Assembly: GCF_000275845.1 (NCBI RefSeq) | Contig: NW_006766932.1 | Coordinates: forward strand, 36,295 to 100,294 | Reading direction: 5' to 3' | Length of the DNA stretch: 64,000 nt | From: Dichomitus squalens LYAD-421 SS1 | Taxonomy: Eukaryota > Basidiomycota > Agaricomycetes > Polyporales > Polyporaceae | In this document: positions 36,317-48,900 of the stretch, piece after piece | Layout: every line of letters begins with the position of its first letter | Position numbering within the stretch: the stretch's first letter is position 1 | Made by a program: the position numbers and the translations under genes | Notes under the pieces: generated by a model | Database searches by the model: none | Told to the model about the DNA's origin: nothing | The model's input: the letters and a program-made list of their open reading frames with translations, nothing else

Positions 36317-36888
36317 TGTCACGGACGTTGGACAGACGCCCCTTTTTGCCGCCCATTCCCTTCCCTTTGACGCCCACCTTCCATTTCCGGACCGTTTCCT
36401 TTCCTAGCTCATCCCAGTTTGGACACTGTAGATACGTTCCCACACCGCATGCTACGTTCCCGTGATCGCCATGCCCTTGCCTTTTCTTTCTCGCCCTTTG
36501 TTCTCCCTTTGTCATCTTCACTGCCTCGCTCTCGCGCCTTGTCCTTGGTTGCTAAGCAGCCCCTCTAGTATATAAGGACCCCCCTAGGCGCTCCCTAGTC
36601 CCCATCTCGACCTCTTGGTCATTGGGACTAGGTGAGTGACCATAGCGTTGTATCTCTCTTTGATTGCTAATGTATAACTTGGTCATTGGGACTAGTCTGT
36701 CGCTGTCTGCGTGAAGACTAGCTTTCGCAGGTCTCGTGCCCTCGTGCCGACCTCCGCTCTGCCCTCGTCGAGTTTCTTGCTACGTTTATCCCTCTTTATC
36801 TCCCTTTCTCCCTTTCGGCTCCTTGCCGCTCGCCTACGAGGTCGTCGCCGAACGTCGACCCGAGTCTACGCGCCTAGTCGCCGCGACA
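36317..36888 (+). mobile_element. Solo LTR (572 bp) with CACCT target duplication
   Basis: It begins TGTCACGG and ends CGCGACA, and is flanked directly by CACCT at 36312-36316 and 36889-36893. The matching LTR at 432-1003 is the same length. No internal sequence is present, so this is a solo LTR left by LTR-LTR recombination. It lies in the sense orientation within sedolisin exon 1. Confidence 0.92.
36569..36575 (+). promoter_or_regulatory. TATA box within the solo LTR
   Basis: TATATAA followed by GGACC sits about 320 bases before the LTR end and is also present in the LTR at 432-1003. It would drive transcription out of the LTR into the sedolisin gene. Confidence 0.55.
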
Positions 36889-38843
36889 CACCTTACCTGA
36901 ATATGTTGATAGCCCTTCCTCCTTCCAATATCACTGGCCTCCAGCAATCCCTCCTAGACATCAGCGACCCCACCAGTGTCAACTACGGGAGCCACCTGTC
37001 TAAAGATGAGGTGTGTGCCCATTCGTGTTTGTATCGAGAAAGGGCTCAGACAAAGTGTTACAGGCAGAGAGTTTCGCAGCGCCAGCGCCAGAGACTGTTC
37101 AAGCGGTTAACGCATGGCTTGCGCAGCATAACGTGACATCGCAGACCAATTCTCCCTCGGGAGACATGCTACGCATTGTCGTCCATGTCGACACCGCGAA
37201 CGCTTTGGTTAACGCCAACTATACCCTATCATTGGATCCGGGGACAAATTCGACCGTTTATACAACAAGCTCCTACTCAATCCCGGCAGAACTACAGCCG
37301 CACATAGCATTTGTGTACCCCACTACGAAGTGAGCGTGCCTAAGACCAAATCTAAGTATGACGTCTTGACTCGCACTCGTCTTGCCAGGGTTTTGCCTGC
37401 GGTGGTCAGCAATCCTAAGATTCGGGTAGTTCAGGCACCCAAGGCGTCCAACGAGACCCGATCCAGCCGATCGGATGTTCCTTCTTCATGTGCGCAGATA
37501 ACCACTCCACAGTGTCTCCAGGCACTCTACAACATTCCTTCCGTCCCGGCGACTGCGGCTGGAAATAGCCTTGGAGTAAGCGGCTTTTCCAACGAGGTAG
37601 CGAATCAGACCGATTTACAGGTGAGTCGTTGACCTCTTTGTGGCATGAGGAAAGACCAACGAGTCGTAAAACAGCAATTTCTGGCTGTTCTCCGCCCAGA
37701 CTTCACCTCTGGAACTTTCATTGTACAATCTATTGACGAAGGTGCCGACAGTGGCCTGGGGACACTCGAAGCCGTAAGTTCGCAAATGATTGTATGTGAA
37801 GCGTACGCGTTGAGATCTGTGTCCAGAGCCTCGATATCCAGTATACAACTGGCCTAGCGACGAATGTCCACAACACGTTCCTGACCGTCGGTAGTCAGAA
37901 CCAAGATGGCGTGTCCGGTTTCCTCGACATTATCAACACACTGCTCGCGGAAAAGCAGCCCCCTCTCGTTCTCACGACGAGCTATGACTTCGATGAGACG
38001 TTCTTCCAAGAGAACCCCGATATCGCAAAGTATGTGCTCAATCAATACATAGCTCTCATTTCATGACAAACAACGCGCATCGTAGTACTTTGTGCAACGT
38101 GTATGCACAGCTAGGGTCCCGTGGAACAAGTGTCCTGTTTGCTTCTGGAGACGGCGGAGTAGCAGGCATCTGCCCCAGTAATACTTGCAATGCTGACGGA
38201 TCTTTCGTACCCACATTCCCCAGCGGATGTCCCTAGTAAGTCTTGCGTATAAATCTAAGTTCTCAACATTACTCATCACTGCACAATAGCATTACATCCG
38301 TGGGTAGTACTCAGGGGAACAGTCCCGAGACCGCGGCACAGTTCTCATCCGGTGGCTTCTCCAACGTTTTTGCAAGACCGTCGTATCAAACCGCTGCTGT
38401 CGAAGCATACCTGAACACGCTTGGCGACACCAACGCGGGGCTGTTCAACACCAGCGGACGCGCATACCCTGACGTCTCCACGCAGGGTGTCAATTTTGCC
38501 GTCAACATCGCAGGAAAATTTGAAGAGGTATATGGAACGAGCGCATCCAGCCCGACGTTCGCGAGTGTGGTCGCCCTCCTGAACGACCAGCGCCTCAATG
38601 CTGGTAAGGCTCCTCTGGGGTTCCTGAACCCCCTTTTCTACTTGAACACGGCAGCATTCAACGACATCACTTCGGGGAGCAACCCAGGGTGCAATACACA
38701 AGGCTTCCCAGCGTCCCCGGGTTGGGATCCGGTGAGGATCCATTCTACACCTTACCAGGTTTTCTGGCTGATAGCCTTAATAGATTACTGGGCTTGGAAC
38801 GCCGGATTTCAATAAGCTACTCACAGTGGTCATGGCGGTGTAG

Positions 38844-39239
38844 CTCGTTTGAATGAGAAGAGGCTTGGTCATCTTGGAGATCTAAGGTCGTTTGCCGTGG
38901 TGATCATGTCCGCGGAGACGGTGCTTGTTTCAGCAGAGCTCGCTACGAATCATAGTGTAAAGACAATGAGTGGCATGTCTTGAATCTGCATCCCTGTGTA
39001 TAACGCAGAAGCAGTGGTCCAATGCTGTTATCATCTATGGACTACAACGTCCCGTGAGGTGGGCTGGCGTCGATTCAAGACCACTTGAAGGCGCGCCCTG
39101 TATAAGGGGTGGATCACTCTCACGTCTGTGCCCATCTAGTACACTAGTTTGCCAACATACGTATATACCACGGGTCTTCACTAGCAAGGCGATTTATGAG
39201 CCATTTTCATTCAGCTGTTCTTCGCAACCTGCATCACTG
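38844..39239. other. Short spacer between sedolisin 2 and PRP43 copy B
   Basis: No gene seen; only 0.4 kb separates the two, against 2.5 kb between sedolisin 1 and PRP43 copy A. Confidence 0.5.
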
Positions 39240-41487
<2,248 letters not shown>

Positions 41488-42670
41488 AGCGAGATACAGT
41501 GGCCTTAGGCCGCTGAGGAGATGTCGCAAGACGAGGGAGGAGGGAGGATAGTGTCCGATTTTCTCGACGTAATAGCTATCGGAGTGATGTGAGTGCCTGT
41601 GGCGGAAATGCAATGCTACTTAGTTGAACTTTGGTCGATCATATGGGCCGTTTACCAGGATTACGGTGTGTACCTGATCAGCGAGCAGTACATGAGTAAT
41701 GGTGGAAGTGCATCTTCGATTCCTAGGCAGACACGTATTGACGAGTGATACAGCCCTGATGCCGAAGAGTTCGGTCTCAACTGCGGACTCGCGGTTCTAG
41801 AGGGCAGAAGCTCGTCCAGAATTGTCCTCCAGAATCGCCTCACGTTCGTGCACTCTCACCACCCTATTGTCCTCTCGTTTGACGTGATAGTACGTAACAA
41901 GCCAACCAACTTGGTGACGAGGAGGACATGGTTAGTACAGCTGCGGGCACTTGTCGGTAGGATCAGCGACGCCATTCACTTTGTGGCTGCGACGATCGAG
42001 ATATATGAGCCTCCGCGCTTGTCCGAAATACCTACGTTGGCGTGTGAATGATGGCGAAGAGCTAGAGAAGGATCGACTTGCGCGTCGCAGCCTCTCGAGA
42101 TGTTGCGGTGCGAGTTTCGAGCTCGTCGTAAGCACAGCATTAGGCTCCGTGTAGTCTTTGCCGACGTTTCGCCGCACGAGAGCTTCGTACACCCCCCAAC
42201 GGCCCCAGACGGCTCTCCGCGCCTGCACCGTTACCTCCGAGTGGCTTCAGGACCGTGAGTTTGGCTGAGCTCTTGCAGGTATAGCCCCGAAGGTTGAGGT
42301 GGATACCGGCAACGTCTGGGGCCGAAAGAAGCGACTGACGGCCGCCCAGGACGGAGGGAAGAGCGGACTGGTTTCACCCTATAACTGTATACCAAATCTG
42401 CCACTTTTGTGGCCGCCGGTGTGTTTTCGAGGAGGTGAGTCCGAAAGAGGAAGGAAGAACGTCAGCTCGGGCCTGATGGCATCTGCAGCGCGCGTGGGGG
42501 CAATAAAAGGGTGCTCGAACGGTGAGAAGCCGTGGGTCGCCAGACAGCAGCCGGAGCAGCAGTGGAGTATCACAAACACGACCAAATATGACCCCGCCGA
42601 CCGCACTATATCACAACCCTCCTTCTTTATGTCGCGCATCTACTTTTCCTCGTCGACTGCAACACTCACC
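41488..42670. other. Intergenic region
   Basis: No gene was recognised. Near 42606, CACTATATCACA about 65 bases before the ATG at 42671 is a possible TATA element. Confidence 0.45.
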
Positions 42671-44274
42671 ATGCACGCCGCTGCACTCTCCAACGTTGCC
42701 CGACGAAGGCTCGTCCACGGCGCTGCTGTTCAGACCGCGGCAGCGTCTACCTCTGCCGCTTCGGTTTCACCAGCGTCTGCCTTGTGTGACGCGCCGAGGG
42801 CCCCGCGCGTACGCTCGCATGATTCGCATGCATGCAAGGCCAGTGTCGCCTCCAGCTGTGTAACATCGTCTTCGGGAGACATCTCTTCAGTGTGAGTGCT
42901 CACTTTCCCCGAGCAGACGCAGCGGGCGTGAACTCGACGTCATCGTCGGTCGTCTCGGACCGTGTGCCGGTCCTCGATCATCCCTTTTCCTTTCTGGACG
43001 CATTGCTACGAGACTGCTGCTCAGTGCCACCGCGTTCGTTCAACGTCTTGCAGCGGCCATTTTCCATCGCCCTAGCATCACGTCCGTTATCAGGCGCGCT
43101 AGCACTATGAACCCCCATTTTGCGTCCCCACGCACTGCCGCATCTTCTTTGCTCGTTTGCTGATCCATTCCTTAGGTCCTCTCAGCACCATGCCACTCGG
43201 CCGAGGCGGCAGAGCCGGCCGCGTGCGATGCCGACATCACTTCCGTCCTTCGGCACGGATAAGCTTCCTCACATTCGCGCCCTACACACATCCACTGTCG
43301 TTCGCCGTCCAGACGAGTCAAACCCAAACTCGTTCGAGCGTCGTCGGCAAGAGCTTCCCACATCTGCCTGGAGTCGTCCCCCACGCCCATCGCAAGATGC
43401 AGATGACAACACCGTCCCCAGTTACTATGTTGAACGCAAGAAGCAGCGCGATCAGATCTCTCAGAGGAAGGAGGAGGAAGGCGGTCTGATGAACGAGCTC
43501 AATGCTGGCATCCTTAGCGAGGGTCTCGCTGCCCAGACCAAGACCCGCGAGGAGAAGATTCCTGTCGAGGTGCGCCTTCCCGACGGGACCGTCACTCACC
43601 CGAGCGGCTTCGAGCCACCGACTGCCGAGACCGAATTCCACCCCGTCGCGGCTAAGGTGCCTACTGAGGAGCACCCCCTTCTTTCCACCGTGAAGCAGCC
43701 GTGGGAGGAGCGCGAGTTCGTCGAGGCTGGTGCTGAGCCAATCCAGGTCGACCAGGCAAAGGAGGCCGAATGGATTAAGCGCATGGTCTTGGAGGGCACT
43801 GGCGGCAACGGCGTCGTCTCTGGCGTCAGCGACATCGGCGCGGAGCGTCCGCGCGCTGCGCCCGTCGGGGCCTCCTCGACCGCCGCCGACCGCAGCAAGA
43901 TCACGACCTCGGCGTGGGACACGCCCGCACGCTCCGCTTCCAAGGACGACCCGGACAGCGTCGTGCCGCCGTTCTACATCGAGCGCAGGAAGCAGCGCGA
44001 CTCGATCTCGGAGCGCAAGGAGGAGGAGGGCGGGCTCATGTACGAGCTGAACGCGGGGCTGCTGAGTGACGAGGTCGCGGCGCACATCCGCGAGCGCGAG
44101 GAGAAGATCCCGGTCGAGGTCATCCTGGAGGATGGGACGGTCGCGCACCCGAGTGGGTTCGTCCCGCCTACGGCTGAGACGGACTTCCACCCCGTCGCGG
44201 CGAAGCCGGGCGATGCGCCGAAGCAGCCTTGGGTCGAAATACTTGCGAATGGGAACGGCAAGAAGAGTGCGTGA
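42671..44274 (+). CDS. Protein with two tandem ~100-residue repeats, probably mitochondrial; function unknown
   Basis: Two exons (42671-42891, 43176-44274) give 439 residues in one frame; the 284-base intron is long for this locus, so exon 1 is less certain than exon 2. The N-terminus is basic and Ala/Ser-rich (MHAAALSNVARRRLVHGAAV), and RALHTSTVVRR further on resembles a fungal mitochondrial processing site. The rest is two related modules: each has TSAW, SYYVERKKQRDQIS or FYIERRKQRDSIS, KEEEGGLM-ELNAG, EEKIPVEV and HPSGF-PPTAETEFHPVAA. A charged linker containing KQPWEEREF joins them. I know no name for the module. The last 100 residues of each repeat are the most conserved. Confidence 0.7.
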
Positions 44275-44696
44275 GCCGTTGTTGGTGGTGAGGAGAGTCG
44301 GGGAAGCGCTCTGAACAAATTTAGCGCTCGCGTCTACTTGACGAGGGGAGGGGTTGGTTGGGGTACGTTCAAGTATGCGACTAGGCATCTTTTCTTGGCA
44401 CAACTTCATACCTTTTTGCATAAGGCATGAATGATATGGACAGGATAGACATCCATAGCCTCCGTTAGACACAGACGCAGACTCAATATCGCTTTCGCAT
44501 CGTACATGGCCAATTCGCAATTTCGTTCAGATTCTACCTGTTCGCCGCTCATGCATGTAGCGACGGCAATCTAGTCGATATAGATCTATCACCTGTGGTC
44601 GTTAAAACGTTAAAGCTTGACGAAACTGCGTCGATGAAGTCATCGTCGAGCCTAGACGAGTATACGTGCTGTGCGGCTGCCTACGGAGACAATCGT
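44275..44696. other. Intergenic region
   Basis: Probably 3' untranslated sequence of the preceding gene; nothing else is visible. Confidence 0.45.
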
Positions 44697-45136
44697 GGGT
44701 GCAGAAGGGAAGAGGAAGAGTGTGTTGGACGCGGCAACTGCTGGGTTTGGGGTGAAGAGGGGGGGAGAGGGAGGAATTGAAGAGGAAGGTGAGTGGGAAG
44801 GTAAACGACTGAAATGCCGTCCCCCCCTAAGGTGCTGAGAAGGTTGTGGACCCGGACGAGGCGGACTTCACGAGGCTGCTGGACGAGGATGACACTGTAG
44901 AACCGCCACGGCAGGTTGTGCGCGGAACGATTGTCGCAGTGGACTTGTCAAGGATGGAGCCGATCCCGAGTGCCAAGACATTACAGAGGGACTCTCTGTC
45001 GCCGATCGCGAATGAGTATATCTCTGCGCTCCTGAGGGAGCCCCACCCTGGAGTTCACCATGCGTACGAGCCCAACACGAGGACGGGAAGGCGTCGGACG
45101 TGATACTGTCGGACATGGTTGCGAACTTCACAGGCC
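44697..45136 (+). pseudogene. MRM2: FtsJ/MRM2 central fragment, plus orientation
   Basis: This matches 9436-9889 of the intact gene: the KSVLDAATAGFG region, then EADFTRLLDEDDTVEPPRQV, RGTIVAVDLSRMEPIPSAKTL and ILSDMVANFTG. It has frameshifts and lacks both catalytic Lys segments. It lies head to head with the next fragment, so the ancestral copy was cut and part of it inverted. Confidence 0.85.
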
Positions 45137-45245
45137 GCATAGTTATTCTATTCTCGCGCTTCACGCTTCCCTACCCCCCCAAACGCGAATGTTGTGCAGC
45201 GTGATTTTCACCACGCTTTACTACTAGAAGCGTGCGATACCTGCT

Positions 45246-45491
45246 GCATCCCGGTCTGAGCCTGTCCAGCCCATCTTCCCCCCGACGACCTGGATCCCAT
45301 CCGCCCGGGGCAGAGCCGAGATCGACGACCATTCGGACATCATCGTGATTGAGGAATTTCCATTTGTGATCGAGCTCGAGCGGGGTACGAGAGGCGCGTT
45401 TTGACGTATGGACGCTCGGTAAGACGGCGGGAGCTTGTGCGAGAGGCTAGAGCCGGGCGGGAAATGGATGAAAGCAAGTTGCAAATGTCAT
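45246..45491 (-). pseudogene. MRM2: FtsJ/MRM2 5' fragment, minus orientation
   Basis: This matches 9118-9407 of the intact gene in reverse, from ATGACATTTGC through LSHKLPPS to the region of motif I and GGKMGWTGSD. Deletions remove parts of the SRSAFKLLE segment and shift the frame. It sits divergent to giant gene 2, exactly as the intact FtsJ sits to giant gene 1. Confidence 0.85.
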
Positions 45492-45962
45492 GTCTGAACC
45501 GGAGAATGAATGAGAGACATTGAGCTCGTGGTCGTGGGTGAAATTGCCCAAGTTGAGGCTGCAGTTGTCAGGGTTGCGCGCTTGCTGGTGAACGAGGCAC
45601 AAAGACGCTCATCCAAGCCTCTTGCCACCTAACCACTCCTTCCAGATGCCGCTGGCCGACGTGCTCGTCATGATTATGACACTGACTCCGAGTATCGACT
45701 CGGAAAGATAAGGAGGACTGTTGCATGCACAATAGCAGAAGACCCTACTTGTCCCTCGTGTCCCCGATAATTGTCGCGTCGTTGTCCTGTACTCGCGTGC
45801 TCCCTGCTGCTTCCACGCTTCATGCCTCCGTGCTTATACCACATTTTTCCCATCGCCATTTTACGGTCCGTCCTTATCGATGACTGCTTTTGATTCAAAT
45901 CGTGCACACCAAACTCCTCCGACCCTCCGACATAGTGTCTTCCTCTCCGTCTGTCTCTCGCG

Positions 45963-48900
45963 ATGTTCCCCAATCACGAGCGGTTTACCCCTCTCTCCAA
46001 AACCTATGCCATCGACGACCCTCGTCACTCTACGAAACCGAACGCGAGACTGATTCTTCCTCTCTATGGCGCCGTACCTCTTGGCTCAACAAATCCTTCC
46101 GCCACAGTTCCAGGGAAGCATTTTTGTTTCCTTGGAAAGGCGTACAACCAGTGTTACATAGACCTTGACACCGTGCTTTCGCGACTGGACGCCATGGACA
46201 CCAAGGCAAGGCGGCAGGACTACGATACACTCCGTGCCGAACCTTACGTCCGACCTTTCGGCATTTGGGACAATGCGGGAGATCTGACCGCGATCCCTCC
46301 CTATATGCTTGCAGATCCATCACGGTATCCTGCGTTCGAGGATTGGGATAAAGAACAGTTCCGACGATGGAGCCAGCTCTGCGGTATCATCTACGATGCC
46401 CGACCTTCGCTTCCCTTCAACGTCTACAGTCGCTTCATCGAGCCAGCAGCGGACCAGATCAGCCTGTTCTTTACCCCATCATCACAGTCCCCATCGGCGT
46501 TCACGGTCGATGTTTTGAAGAAAGTCTTCCAGGCGAGTCCTTCACGTGATACGTTTCCCCGCCTGAGCTGACGCCTGCGCAGGCTGCGTTCTCTGACTCG
46601 AGCCTTCCTAAGTACAAATACGATGTGATCGATCTACAGACTGCGGAGCAACGTGGGCTGGTCATGACAGGAGGTAAGACCAGCTCAAGTTTGTCGACCG
46701 TCTTGTCTGAAAGCTTCCGTATCATTCGTACCTAGCGCACTACCTGCAGTTTTACTTCACGTTCATGACGTCCGCCGACTACACCAAACTCTGGGTCACG
46801 CTACAGAACCGGTCGGAACTCATGCGCCCATGGCCAAGTGACTCGGTGGCTCGTACGATCCAGCAGAAGATCGGTGATCCTCCTCGCGGAGGTGATGTGA
46901 CTGTGGCAAAGATGTCTGTTTTCAAGGCCACTGCGGCAAATGGACAGAGAAGTTCGTACTCGAATCAAAAGGCGGTGATGGGTGTGAGCGCAACAGATGT
47001 AGGAGAGTCTCTCAGAGTCGTGCGTGATTGTTTCATGCTCACGTCACGTAGCTTGCGAAGGAGATGTGGGGCAAAGGCGCAGTTTCAAGCGGCTCTCCAG
47101 CCGATGCGGAGGTATGCCTTGCCTTGCACCACGTAGCAGCCAACTAACGGGCTTCATCAGTGGCTTCACCGGAATGCATTTCACTTCGGAGGAATGGGCG
47201 ACGGCGTCAATCTAGCGAGCTCTCAGACTCGGGAGAATCTTATCTTTGGTACCGGTGAAAGCAATACCCACATGATCCGGGCAGAAAACACCATTTCTTC
47301 TCTCCTTAGGGCAGATGCCTCGATTGCACAAGACAACACGCGCATGGGTACCCTTGTTACTACCAATTTATTCAGGGGCTCCATGTACCGCCGAGACCTG
47401 AACAGCCCAGGATTCAGACGCTCAGAGCAGATACCTATCTGGGCAGATACGGAGAAGTACAGTGAGTATGCCCGTGCATCAAGACGTAGACCTTGATCTA
47501 ATTGTATCCGCAGTGTGGTTGAGCTTTGGACTGAAATACCAGTGGACGATGCCGGGAAACGCGTTGGTATGTCCCGCTTCTGGATCGAGCAGTGTCTCAG
47601 AGCTAACTTGCCGTAGGGACTCAACTTTAACGCGTCCGAAGTGTTCGATCCCTTCTCCCGTTACATCCCCCTCCGCGTCGAGGCACGTCTTGACGACGCT
47701 CTCACGGACTACCTTCACCAAAGCACTGTGTCAGCGACTGCGTCTTCGGTCCAGTCTGCATCTCTGAAGTCTGCCCGTGTTCAGCGGCCTGTTTCAGCGT
47801 TGAATAGTCAGGTCATTCCTCTGTCTACGTCCTATCAAGAGCCGATGATTCTCTGGAACGCCGCCAAGCGCCATCTCCCCTACATTGACGTCGGCAATCT
47901 TCAGATCAACAACCCAGCAATCGCGGGACCACCTTCGGGCGAGGAGGATCCGACAGCGGATGAAGTCGTTCACGTCATCGGTGCCCGCCCTCTGCTTTCC
48001 CATGTGACCGAAGGCGAGCGAGTCAAAGCTGTCCGTGTTGTCGAGCTCAATCTCGCTGCCAAACGACGATTGGGCCAGGTGTTCGGTCCAAGTTCTGCTG
48101 CTCGGCCCCGAACTCCGAGGTCGCTCCTCGAACCCATCCTTGCCGATCCAGGACCCGCATCGCAGCCCCCGGATAGAGGCTTCGTAGTTGTCGGTGACAT
48201 TGCCCTATTCGGTGTCGAGAGCCTGAGCGCCAAGTTCGAGAAGTGGGAGGGACCTGCTCCATCTGATGTCGTTGTTCTCCCCGACAATCCCGTCTCCATC
48301 GAGCGTGCAACGCTTACCGAGGACTTCCACCTCTCGTCTGTGATATCTGCGCTCGAAGGCACCGCTTTCGACAACATCACGTTCCGTAACATCAGCATCT
48401 ACCACCAGAACTACAAGTTCGATACGACAAAGGCTATCGGCTGGCACTTCGACGCTGACCTGGTCGTCGACGAATCCTGCGGCGCATTGCACGACGTTCT
48501 GTCACAGGTTCTGGGCGTCGATGAGCCTGACCTAGCTGTCCACGTTTTCCTCGGTGCAGACGGTGGATGGGACCGGCCGCCGTCGCTTCACAGCTTCACG
48601 CTCGAAGGTATCTTCGCGGGGTTGGCCCTCAAGCCGTTGGACGGAGTCGTCCTATCGAAGATCGGCGTCAGACTCTTTGGCATACGGACGCTGAAGTACG
48701 ACCCATCGCCGCAGTCCACCTTGGAATACGGGTTCTCTGTGTTCGGAACCATGAACCTGGACGTACCAGGTTCTACCGTTCCTCTGAGCTTGGAGTACGA
48801 GATGCAGGAGTCCGGTAGCGCGATCTTTCTGGAAGCCAGTATCGACACGTGGAAGAATCCTCTCGGGGCTAGCGGGCTTGTGGTGAGTACACGACTTGTC

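Larger units (their letters stand above)
36191..38843 (+). pseudogene. Sedolisin / S53 protease, copy 2, interrupted by a solo LTR
   Basis: The gene has the same eight-exon plan as copy 1. Exon 1 starts at 36191 with a signal peptide (MAARALLFLSLLSPAMG) and is cut after PAILPP at 36316 by the LTR at 36317-36888; prodomain sequence (NMLIALPPSNITGLQ) resumes after it, ending at 37010. Other exons are 37064-37329, 37389-37620, 37675-37773, 37827-38029, 38086-38235, 38290-38731 and 38784-38843. Counting the target duplication once, exons sum to 565 codons without a stop, so the gene was intact when the LTR arrived. Triad residues (TLEASLDIQY region, SGDGGV, GTSASSP) are all present. It could be silenced, or read from a start inside or after the LTR without its signal peptide. 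Confidence 0.85.

Noticed and set aside
36711..37010. Chimeric LTR-sedolisin frame with a hydrophobic, signal-like N-terminus
   Set aside because: The apparent start at 36711 is GTG, and no ATG occurs in that frame within the LTR, so a eukaryotic ribosome would not normally start there.
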